A stretch of 52,308 nt of DNA from an uncultured Pelagibacteraceae bacterium (GTDB lineage: Bacteria; Pseudomonadota; Alphaproteobacteria; Pelagibacterales; Pelagibacteraceae), in the NCBI GenBank assembly GCA_902561585.1, contig CACEQK010000006.1:1-52308 (forward strand), written 5' to 3'. Positions 1 to 7,194 of this stretch are shown piece by piece. Position 1 is the first letter of the stretch. Every line of letters starts with the position of its first letter. Below the pieces are notes generated by a model. The model did not search any database, was not told the DNA's origin, and saw only the letters and a program-made list of their open reading frames with translations. A program made the translations under genes and the position numbers.

Positions 1-1
1 T

Positions 2-934
2 TATCAATCTGTTCAACAAGCATTACACATTACAGTTTCAACAAGACAATCACGAAAAGGAGAAATCTCAAGCTGGAAAGCTTTTGCTCCTGCTCATGCT
101 GGAAAACTTGCTATTGAAGCAGTTGATAGATGTATGAGAGGTGAGGGTGCACCATCACCAATTTACGAAGGTGAAGATAGTGTTATCGCCTATATTTTAT
201 CTGGACCAGATAAAGAATATACCGTACCACTTCCAAAAGTTAATGAACCTAAAAGGGCAATATTAGAAACTTATACAAAAGAACACTCTGCTGAATATCA
301 ATCTCAAGCTTTGATAGACTTGGCTAGAAGTTTAAATAAAAAAATATCAAACATTAGCGATATCGATAAAATTGTAATAGAAACAAGCCACCATACTCAT
401 TATGTAATTGGAACAGGTGCAAATGATCCTCAGAAAATGGATCCAAAAGCCAGTAGAGAAACTTTAGATCACTCTATAATGTATATTTTTGCAGTTGCGT
501 TAGAAGATGGTGCTTGGCATCACGTAAAATCTTACACCCCTCAAAGAGCTCAAAGAAAAAGCACAGTTGAACTTTGGCATAAAATTTTAACTAAAGAAGA
601 TCCTAAATGGACTGAAAAGTATCATGATCCAAACCCAAATAATAAATGTTTTGGTGGAAAAGTAATTATCACAATGAAAGATGGTTCAGTGATCTCAGAA
701 GAGATTAATGTTGCTGATGCACACCCAGCCGGGAAAAGACCTTTTGCTCGTAAAGAATATATTAACAAATTTAAAACGTTAACAGATGGAATTATTTCTA
801 AAAAAGAGTCAGATAGATTTTTAAAGTGTGTTCAAAATCTTCCAAAACTAAAAGCAAAAGATTTAGTAGGTTTAAATGTAGAAGTAAACCTGGCTACAAA
901 AAAAAAATCAAAAAGCAGTAAGGGAATTTTTTAA
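2..934 (+). CDS. prpD: MmgE/PrpD family 2-methylcitrate dehydratase, C-terminal part
   Basis: The frame is open from base 2, so the gene enters from the left edge; 310 residues are visible of about 480 usual for the family. An ATG at 134 is internal, because the codons before it already encode family sequence ([20 protein letters not shown], then [15 protein letters not shown]). PrpD dehydrates 2-methylcitrate to 2-methylaconitate in the propionyl-CoA (methylcitrate) pathway in the cytosol. The visible part covers the C-terminal half of the MmgE/PrpD fold and ends at a TAA at 932-934 that abuts the stop codon of the convergent flavoprotein gene. Whether prpB and prpC lie upstream cannot be seen. 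PrpD is more likely than another MmgE-like dehydratase because of the [14 protein letters not shown] block. Confidence 0.85.
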   Translation, partial: YQSVQQALHITVSTRQSRKGEISSWKAFAPAHAGKLAIEAVDRCMRGEGAPSPIYEGEDSVIAYILSGPDKEYTVPLPKVNEPKRAILETYTKEHSAEYQSQALIDLARSLNKKISNISDIDKIVIETSHHTHYVIGTGANDPQKMDPKASRETLDHSIMYIFAVALEDGAWHHVKSYTPQRAQRKSTVELWHKILTKEDPKWTEKYHDPNPNNKCFGGKVIITMKDGSVISEEINVADAHPAGKRPFARKEYINKFKTLTDGIISKKESDRFLKCVQNLPKLKAKDLVGLNVEVNLATKKKSKSSKGIF

Positions 935-1897
935 TTACTTAATTTTTTTAGCAAGATCGTTAGCACTAAGCCAAGCATTCTCAACTTTAGGTCCATTAAA
1001 CCAATCTCCACAAATACCTAAATTATACTTTTTATTCCATATACTAAGGTAAGGAGTTTTCTCGTAATTATAAGAATATTTCCAGCCATGGATTTTTTTA
1101 AAAACAATCTTCTTTTTCTCAAAACCTGATGATTGAAGAAAACGCCTTATTAATTTTTCCATTACTGATTTATCAGTTTTATATTTGTTAATAGTTTTTT
1201 TTGACCAATTTAAAGTTGCTTGAAGTGTCCATAAATTCGTACTTGATTTAAATCTCTTTTTACTATTTTCATTAGCCGCCCAAGCCAACACATCATCATT
1301 AAATTTTATGGAACTTATCGGAAGGTTTTTTTGATTTTTAAAAGCAACCATTACAGTAATATTTGGTTGCATTTGAACCTTAAGATTAAGAATCTTTTTA
1401 TCCAAATAATTCTTAGCTAACTTTTTTAATTGAGGGTACGGGCAGGTTAATATTAATGATTTAAATTGATGTGTTGATCTATCGTTAAGAGTTATTTCCC
1501 AAAAATATTGATTAAATTTAATCTTTGTAATTGGTGAGGTGAATGACTGATTTATTCCTTTAAGATTATATTTGGCTAAATCGTTGTTAGCTTTTTTTCC
1601 AATATATTTTGATGAGAATGGTTTTTTTTCAAAGGAAAAATCTAAATGATTTTCATCCCAAGTTTTAAGTATCTTTTTTTTATGAAGCTTTTGTATGAAT
1701 TTTGTAAATTCTTTTGATTTTGGAGATACGTATTGAACACCATGATCAAAGCTTAGATTTTCTTTAAACCTTTTACTAGAAGATCTCCCGCCTGGGCCTC
1801 TAGCTTTATCAAAAACTTTTACAGAATATTTTTTAGATAATAGATTTGCTATTGTAGAGCCAGATATACCTGACCCTAGAATACAAAAATCTATCAT
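935..1897 (-). CDS. Renalase-like FAD-dependent oxidoreductase
   Basis: The 320-residue protein opens with an FAD-binding Rossmann motif (CILGSGISGSTIANLL, residues 5-20), followed by KARGPGGRSSSKR and a DHGVQYVSP block typical of renalase-like NAD/FAD-dependent amine oxidases (COG3380 type). A second FAD contact is seen near the C-terminus (LGICGDWFNGPKVENAWLS). No signal peptide or membrane segment, so cytosolic. The substrate is unknown; related enzymes oxidise aberrant dihydro-nicotinamide isomers, but this is only a family hint. Its ATG overlaps the TerC stop by 4 bp, so the two genes are probably cotranscribed. Confidence 0.75.
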   Translation of the reverse strand: MIDFCILGSGISGSTIANLLSKKYSVKVFDKARGPGGRSSSKRFKENLSFDHGVQYVSPKSKEFTKFIQKLHKKKILKTWDENHLDFSFEKKPFSSKYIGKKANNDLAKYNLKGINQSFTSPITKIKFNQYFWEITLNDRSTHQFKSLILTCPYPQLKKLAKNYLDKKILNLKVQMQPNITVMVAFKNQKNLPISSIKFNDDVLAWAANENSKKRFKSSTNLWTLQATLNWSKKTINKYKTDKSVMEKLIRRFLQSSGFEKKKIVFKKIHGWKYSYNYEKTPYLSIWNKKYNLGICGDWFNGPKVENAWLSANDLAKKIK

Positions 1898-2514
1898 ATC
1901 GCGAATAAGAATTCGTATTTTTCGTTAATTGAAAGAACTTCGTAATTGACTAATCCACCAATTATTAATTGAAGAGCTACTAAAAGAATTACGGCTAAAC
2001 CTAAATAACCAAGCCATTGATGTTTTTTGATAAAATCAGCAAAATAACTTGCTAAAGTTGCTATTAAAAATACTGACAATAATAAACCGATAACCATTAT
2101 GTGGAAATTACCTTTTGAAGCAGCAACAACTGCTAAAACATTATCAAAACTTAAAGTTAAGTCAGCTATTAGAACTTGATATACTCCAGTTGAGAAACTT
2201 TTTGTTTCTTTTGATTTTAATTGAGGAGATCTAATTTTATTTTGACCAAAAAAATCTTGTCTTAAATTATTAATTACCCAGAGTAGCGCTATTCCTCCTA
2301 AAATTTTTATCCATGCAAATTCAAATATAAAATTCGCACCAGTAGCAAACATTATTCTAAATAAAAAGGCGGCTGCAACACCCCAAGCAATAATTTTTCT
2401 CCTATTTTCAGTTGCGAAATTAGCTGCAATTAAGCTAATAATGATTACATTGTCAGCAGCCATCACTACGTCTATGATTAAAATTTGAGATGAAATTATA
2501 AATAGTTCTAACAT
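1894..2514 (-). CDS. TerC family integral membrane protein (YjbE/YkoY type)
   Basis: A 206-residue protein with about seven hydrophobic segments. It carries the paired acidic signatures of the TerC family: MAADNV around residues 18-23 and ADLTLSFDNVL around 117-127. Family members are linked to metal homeostasis (often manganese export or metal loading of exported proteins) and tellurite resistance; the actual substrate here is unknown. It heads a two-gene minus-strand unit with the renalase-like gene. Only 59 bp separate it from the divergent MATE gene, so both promoters must lie in or near that gap. I see no manganese riboswitch in front of it. Confidence 0.8.
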   Translation of the reverse strand: MLELFIISSQILIIDVVMAADNVIIISLIAANFATENRRKIIAWGVAAAFLFRIMFATGANFIFEFAWIKILGGIALLWVINNLRQDFFGQNKIRSPQLKSKETKSFSTGVYQVLIADLTLSFDNVLAVVAASKGNFHIMVIGLLLSVFLIATLASYFADFIKKHQWLGYLGLAVILLVALQLIIGGLVNYEVLSINEKYEFLFAI

Positions 2515-2573
2515 TTTTTTAAGGATCTACTATTAAGTGTATAAGCATATTAATAAATTTTTAAAGAAAAAAA

Positions 2574-3899
2574 ATGAAATCATTTAAATATTCAACAAAA
2601 TTTTCAAAAAAACAAATTATTTTGTTGTCCATCCCGGTTTTTTTTTCAAACCTAGCCGTTCCGTTAGTTGGTATGGTTGATACGGGACTGATGGGAAATC
2701 TTGGAGAGACTAAATATTTAGCTGCTACGAGCATTGCAACATCTGTGATGACAATGATTATTTGGAGTTTTGGCTTTTTAAGAATGGGAACTGTTGGGAT
2801 TGTTTCCCAAGCACTTGGAAGAGGTGATTATAATGAGATAGTTAAAACATTATTAAGAAATTTTATCATAGCAATGGGAATTTCTCTAATAATCATTGTC
2901 TTAAAGCCTTTAATTTATCTATCTATCTTACATTTTTTTAAAATTTCTTTAGAAACTCAAGAATTAATTAATACATATTTAAATGTCAGAATTTTTTCAG
3001 TTCCAGCTGAATTGGCTATTTATATTTTAGTAGGTTTTTATCTTGGAATTCAAAAGACCAAAATTTCAAGTTTGTTAATTGTAACATTATCAGTTTTAAA
3101 CATCGTTTTTAGCTCTATATTAGTTTTATCTTACAATCTTAATGTATTCGGTGTCGCTCTAGGAACTTTATTTGCAAGCTATATAACTGTGATAACTTTC
3201 TCATTATTTACATACAAATATATTATTAAGAAATTTAAAATCATACCAAAATTTGAAAGATTAATAATTAAATCCAAGCTGTTAAGATTATTTAACATTA
3301 ATTTTGATATTTTTATTAGAACTTTATTCCTAACTTTTTCTTTTTTATGGGTTACTTACATGGGCTCTAAACTAGGTGAAGATTATCTTGCAGTTAATAC
3401 AATATTAATTCAATTTATAATTCTAGCAGCTTTCTTTTTAGATGCCTATGCATTCTCAACTGAAGGAATTGTAGGATTTACCATTGGTAGAAAGAATAAA
3501 TTATCTTTTTTGTCTGTTGTTAAAAATTCTATTCAAGTAAGTTTTTATACTGCTTTAATTATCGCAGTTCTTTATCTTTTCTTTTTTAAGGAAATTATCA
3601 ATATTATAACAGATATAGAAATTTTAAGATTTATTTCTTATAAGCATTTTATTTGGATTATTATAATTCCTCCTGTTGCTTCTTTTTGTTATCAGTTTGA
3701 TGGAATTTTTATTGGAGCTTCTCAGACAAAAGAAATAAGAAACGCGATGATCGTCTCTGTTATAGGGTTTATTGTGGCTTCTATTTATTTAATTGATTAT
3801 TTTGAAAATCATGGTTTATGGTTTTCTTTAATGCTTTTTATGATACTCAGGGCTCTAACTTTGAAGTTTTATTTTAATAAAATATTAAGAAAGTTTTAA
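2574..3899 (+). CDS. MATE family efflux transporter, DinF-like
   Basis: 441 residues with about twelve hydrophobic helices. The N-terminal repeat contains VDTGLMGNLG (about residues 35-44) and FLRMGTVGIVSQALGRGD (about 68-85), the pattern of the DinF branch of the MATE family, which exports organic cations or other small molecules in exchange for H+ or Na+ at the inner membrane. ATG start at 2574 in an A-rich context. The EamA gene begins directly after its stop codon, so the two transporters are likely cotranscribed. The substrate cannot be read from the sequence. Confidence 0.85.
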   Translation: MKSFKYSTKFSKKQIILLSIPVFFSNLAVPLVGMVDTGLMGNLGETKYLAATSIATSVMTMIIWSFGFLRMGTVGIVSQALGRGDYNEIVKTLLRNFIIAMGISLIIIVLKPLIYLSILHFFKISLETQELINTYLNVRIFSVPAELAIYILVGFYLGIQKTKISSLLIVTLSVLNIVFSSILVLSYNLNVFGVALGTLFASYITVITFSLFTYKYIIKKFKIIPKFERLIIKSKLLRLFNINFDIFIRTLFLTFSFLWVTYMGSKLGEDYLAVNTILIQFIILAAFFLDAYAFSTEGIVGFTIGRKNKLSFLSVVKNSIQVSFYTALIIAVLYLFFFKEIINIITDIEILRFISYKHFIWIIIIPPVASFCYQFDGIFIGASQTKEIRNAMIVSVIGFIVASIYLIDYFENHGLWFSLMLFMILRALTLKFYFNKILRKF

Positions 3900-4772
3900 A
3901 TGCAATTTCTTTATAGAATCCCAGGATACATCCTTCTTTTGTTTGGAGGTTTTTGTTTAAGTTGGGGTGGTTTTATTATTAGATCTTTTGAAGAAGCAAC
4001 TGTTTGGCAAATTTTATTATTGAGATCTGTTTTCTTTATGATTGCATTAATGGTTTTTTTAATTGCAACTTATAAAAAAAAAACAATTAAAATTATACAA
4101 GATGCCGGTTACCCTGCCGTGCTTGGCGGATTAGTAATGTCTTTGAGTTTTATCGCATTCGTAGTTTCGATGAGCATCACAACAGTTGCTAATGTAGTAT
4201 TCATTATTAGTACACAGACAATGTTTTTGGCAATTTTTGGGTATCTTTATCTAAAAGAAAAAGTTTCATTAATTAGTTTCTTTTCAATTGTTTTAGCAAT
4301 GACTGGTATTATAATCATGGTAGGTGACTCTTTCTTCTCAGGTTCATTTCTTGGAAACATTGTTGCTTTAGCAATACCAATTAATTTCTCGATTCTAGTT
4401 ATGATAATTAGAAAATATAAAAATTTAGATATGGTACCTGCTATTTTTTACTCAGGGGTTTTTAGTATTATTTACGGTTTAATTCTTACTGAGTCTTACA
4501 GTTTTTCCAATCATGATTTATTAATGGGATTCTTTTTAGGAGTTCCACAATTAGCTTTTGGTTTTATTTGTATAACTATTGGATCAAGAACTACTGTCTC
4601 TTCAACAGTAGGTCTCCTTATGTTAACTGAAACACTTTTTGCACCTGTTTGGGTATGGATGTTTTTAAATGAAATACCCCCTCTGAGCGTAATAATTGGA
4701 GGTGTAATTATTATAATAGCTATAATTATAAATAGTTTAGATAAGCGAAAATTTTCGGATAAAAATATTTAA
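3900..4772 (+). CDS. EamA family (DMT superfamily) transporter
   Basis: 290 residues with about ten transmembrane helices arranged as two EamA repeats. Visible family signatures are LSFIAFVVSMSITTVANVVF in the first repeat and STVGLLMLTETLFAPVW in the second. It is an inner-membrane drug/metabolite transporter with unknown substrate; relatives export amino acids or other metabolites. It starts immediately after the MATE stop and its TAA shares one base with the ATG of the FkbM gene (4772), which indicates a three-gene operon. Confidence 0.85.
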   Translation: MQFLYRIPGYILLLFGGFCLSWGGFIIRSFEEATVWQILLLRSVFFMIALMVFLIATYKKKTIKIIQDAGYPAVLGGLVMSLSFIAFVVSMSITTVANVVFIISTQTMFLAIFGYLYLKEKVSLISFFSIVLAMTGIIIMVGDSFFSGSFLGNIVALAIPINFSILVMIIRKYKNLDMVPAIFYSGVFSIIYGLILTESYSFSNHDLLMGFFLGVPQLAFGFICITIGSRTTVSSTVGLLMLTETLFAPVWVWMFLNEIPPLSVIIGGVIIIIAIIINSLDKRKFSDKNI

Positions 4773-5491
4773 TGTCGTTAAAGAGATTTTTTTTCAAAAC
4801 AAGGTTGACTTATAAAATTTATTTATATTACAATCTTTATTTCAGACATAAAGGTTATCAAAATAGAACTCAGTACTCACAATGGGGGGAAGATAAAATC
4901 ATATTTGATTTCTTTAAAGATAAAAATCAAGGAGTATATATTGATATAGGGTGCTTTCATCCATTCATGTACAGCAACACATGTTTACTTCATAAAAAAG
5001 GGTGGCAGGGGATAAACATAGATATAAACCCAACTTCAATAGATTTATTTGATATTGCAAGACCTAAAGATATTAATTTATGCACTACTATAAATAATGA
5101 AAAAAAAATATTTGATGTCTTTTATGATCATCCATTTAGTCCAGTAAATACTATTGATGAAAAATTTTATAACAATTTTAAAAAAAAGTTTTTTAAAAAT
5201 GCAAAAAAATTGAAGGTAGAATCTAAGTCAATAGATGAAATAATTAAACTAAGCAAAATTGAGAAAAATATTGATTTTCTTAATATAGATATAGAGGGAA
5301 AAGATTATGATGTTTTAACTCAAATCGGTATCAAAAAACTTCAGCCTAGTTTAATTGCAATAGAAACCCATAATGTTGATGGCTCTGAAATTGATACATT
5401 CTCTTTAATTAAAAGCTATTTAAATGATAACAACTATAACGTTTATAAAAGAATAGGCCCTACAACATTATTTTTTAGAAAAACTAAATAA
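4772..5491 (+). CDS. FkbM family SAM-dependent methyltransferase
   Basis: 239 residues. Preceding SQWGED (36-41) and the SAM-binding strand YIDIGCFHP (residues 56-64), followed by a GINIDINP acidic loop, match the FkbM methyltransferase fold. Later LNIDIEGKDYDVL is the usual second conserved block. Such enzymes O-methylate sugars or polyketide-type acceptors; acceptor unknown here, possibly surface glycan. Soluble, no signal peptide. It is the last gene before the riboswitch leader and overlaps the EamA stop by one base. Confidence 0.8.
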   Translation: MSLKRFFFKTRLTYKIYLYYNLYFRHKGYQNRTQYSQWGEDKIIFDFFKDKNQGVYIDIGCFHPFMYSNTCLLHKKGWQGINIDINPTSIDLFDIARPKDINLCTTINNEKKIFDVFYDHPFSPVNTIDEKFYNNFKKKFFKNAKKLKVESKSIDEIIKLSKIEKNIDFLNIDIEGKDYDVLTQIGIKKLQPSLIAIETHNVDGSEIDTFSLIKSYLNDNNYNVYKRIGPTTLFFRKTK

Positions 5492-5501
5492 TTTTTACAC
5501 A

Positions 5502-5530
5502 TTGACATTCATGTAATATTTATAGATTAT
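5502..5530 (+). promoter_or_regulatory. Candidate sigma70-type promoter for the gcv operon
   Basis: A perfect TTGACA at 5502-5507 is followed after 17 bp by GATTAT at 5525-5530 (4 of 6 matches to the -10 consensus), just ahead of the glycine riboswitch. A start site about 7 bp further on would put the RNA 5' end near 5537, exactly where the P1 helix of the first aptamer begins. If transcription starts further upstream, a leader strand able to pair with the linker is included. The -35 box is convincing; the -10 assignment is less certain. Confidence 0.45.
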
Positions 5531-5690
5531 GATGATATAACGGGAGAGACTATTTTAATATAGCGCCGAAGGAGCAACCACCCCGGAAACTCTCAGGTAA
5601 AAGGACCGTTATCATAATAACTCTGGAAAGCAGGCTTTAGCCTCACCGAAGGATTAAATCTCTCAGGTACAAAGACAGATGGGGTTAATA
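5526..5690 (+). promoter_or_regulatory. Tandem glycine riboswitch (two aptamers) controlling gcvTHP
   Basis: Two consecutive glycine aptamers are recognisable. Aptamer 1 has GGGAGAGAC near 5542-5550, GCGCCGAAGGAGCAA, and CTCTCAGGTAAAAGGACC; its P1 is ATAACGG (5537-5543) with CCGTTAT (5606-5612). Aptamer 2 has CTCTGGAAAGC from 5621, CACCGAAGGATTAA, and CTCTCAGGTACAAAGACAGA; its P1 is TCTG (5622-5625) with CAGA (5676-5679). Upstream ATTATG (5526-5531) can also pair with linker CATAAT (5613-5618), like the leader-linker helix of tandem glycine riboswitches. Glycine riboswitches ahead of gcvT normally activate expression when glycine is present. Linker bases 5613-5624 are also perfectly complementary to 5696-5707, which covers the ribosome-binding region and ATG of gcvT. 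No terminator hairpin is seen, so control is probably translational. Confidence 0.95.
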
Positions 5691-5704
5691 AAAAAAGAGT
5701 TATT

Positions 5705-6799
5705 ATGGAGATACAAAAAACAGCTTTATATAATTATCATAAAAACTTAGGAGCAAAATTTGTTCCGTTCGCTGGATATGAAATGCCAATTCAATATAAA
5801 GATGGCATTGTAAAAGAACATATTTCTACAAGAACTCATGCTGGATTTTTTGACGTCTCACACATGGGGCAATTTTTTCTAGAAGGCGATGAAACATTAA
5901 TCGAGTCACTTGAAAAAATTATACCAGCAGATCTAAAAAATTTAAAAATTAATCATTCGAAGTATTCCTTTTTACTCAATAACGAAGGTGGAATAATTGA
6001 TGATTTAATTATTACAAGAACAGAAAAAGGTTTTTGTATAATTTTAAATGCTGCTTGCAAGGAGAACGATATAAAACAAATTTCACAACTTTTAAAAAAT
6101 AATCATAAACATCTTTTAAATAACAATTTATCTTTGATAGCATTACAAGGCCCTAAATCTGTAGAGATTTTAGATAAATTAATACCTGGTGTTGCAAATT
6201 TAAAATTTATGACAGGAAATAATTTTAATTATGCGGGTGAAAAACTTTATGTAACCAGATCGGGATATACAGGTGAAGATGGTTTTGAAATCTCTATCTC
6301 TAACAAAAAAGTTGAAAAGTTAATCGATTACCTAATTTCTAATGAAGTCAAGCCAATTGGTTTAGGGGCTCGAGATACACTAAGATTAGAAGCTGGTCTA
6401 TGTTTATATGGTCATGATTTAAATGAAAAAATAAATCCGGTTGAGGCCAATTTAAAATGGGCTATAGCAAAAAAAAGAAAAGAAGTTGGCGGTTTTAATG
6501 GATGGGAAAAAATAAAAGACCTTTTAGCTAAAGGAAGTGAAAAAATTAGAGTTGGTATTAAGCCGGATGGAAAAGTAATTGCTAGAGAAAATACAAAAAT
6601 TTTTTCATTAGAAAATAATGAAATTGGATTCGTTACTAGTGGCACTTTTGGTCCGAGTGTAAACGCCCCAGTTGCAATGGGATACGTAAAATCAGAATTT
6701 TCTAAAATAGGTACATCTATTCAGCTTGAAGTAAGAGGAAAAAAATATGGGGGTAAAATTTCTGAACTTCCATTTTATAAAAAAAGTTATGTTAAATAA
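5705..6799 (+). CDS. gcvT: Aminomethyltransferase, T protein of the glycine cleavage system
   Basis: The 364-residue protein is full length for GcvT. It transfers the aminomethyl carbon from lipoylated H protein to tetrahydrofolate, releasing ammonia. Visible signatures: [11 protein letters not shown] (21-31), DVSHMGQF (50-57), [13 protein letters not shown] (about 184-196) and [20 protein letters not shown] (about 219-238), which form the folate site. The start at 5705 follows a glycine riboswitch; only a weak AGAG lies upstream, and that AGAG plus the ATG is complementary to the inter-aptamer linker. It is the first gene of gcvT-gcvH-gcvP; the L protein (lpd) is not in the window. Confidence 0.97.
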   Translation: MEIQKTALYNYHKNLGAKFVPFAGYEMPIQYKDGIVKEHISTRTHAGFFDVSHMGQFFLEGDETLIESLEKIIPADLKNLKINHSKYSFLLNNEGGIIDDLIITRTEKGFCIILNAACKENDIKQISQLLKNNHKHLLNNNLSLIALQGPKSVEILDKLIPGVANLKFMTGNNFNYAGEKLYVTRSGYTGEDGFEISISNKKVEKLIDYLISNEVKPIGLGARDTLRLEAGLCLYGHDLNEKINPVEANLKWAIAKKRKEVGGFNGWEKIKDLLAKGSEKIRVGIKPDGKVIARENTKIFSLENNEIGFVTSGTFGPSVNAPVAMGYVKSEFSKIGTSIQLEVRGKKYGGKISELPFYKKSYVK

Positions 6800-6801
6800 G
6801 T

Positions 6802-6807
6802 GGGAGG
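6802..6807 (+). promoter_or_regulatory. Strong Shine-Dalgarno site of gcvH
   Basis: GGGAGG lies 6 nt before the gcvH ATG at 6814. Most starts in this window have no clear ribosome-binding site, so this one stands out and fixes the gcvH start. It fits a need for more H protein than T or P protein, which is an inference. Confidence 0.7.
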
Positions 6808-6813
6808 TATAAT

Positions 6814-7194
6814 ATGAGTGAAAAAAAGTTTTCTAAGAAACATGAATGGGTTTCATTGGATGGCGACGTAGCCACTGTTGGGATAACGAAACATGCAACT
6901 GAAATGCTAGGGGATATTGTTTTTGTGGAAGTTCCTGACGCAGGAAAAGCAGTGGAAAAAGAAGGTCAAGCTGCCGTTGTTGAGTCTACCAAAGCCGCAA
7001 GTGATGTTTATTCTCCTATTTCTGGGGAAATTACTGAGGGCAATAAAGCTATAGCAGATGATCCTGGTAGCGTTAACACAGACCCTGAAGGAGCAAGCTG
7101 GTTCTTTAAGTTAAAGATTAAAGACAAAGGTGAGTACGACTCGCTAATGTCAAAAGATGAATACGATAAATTTTGTAAGGAGAATCCAAGTTAA
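6814..7194 (+). CDS. gcvH: Glycine cleavage system H protein (lipoyl carrier)
   Basis: 126 residues, the normal length. The protein carries the lipoyl arm that shuttles the aminomethyl group between GcvP, GcvT and the L protein. The lipoyl-lysine motif [14 protein letters not shown] places the modified lysine at K60, and HEWV at residues 10-13 is the usual N-terminal block. It follows gcvT by 14 bp with a strong GGGAGG site and its stop codon abuts the gcvP ATG, so translation of gcvP may be coupled. Confidence 0.97.
   Translation: MSEKKFSKKHEWVSLDGDVATVGITKHATEMLGDIVFVEVPDAGKAVEKEGQAAVVESTKAASDVYSPISGEITEGNKAIADDPGSVNTDPEGASWFFKLKIKDKGEYDSLMSKDEYDKFCKENPS

Noticed and set aside
134-934. PrpD gene starting at the ATG at 134
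   Set aside because: The frame is open to the left edge and encodes conserved family sequence before this ATG, so the gene is cut by the window instead.
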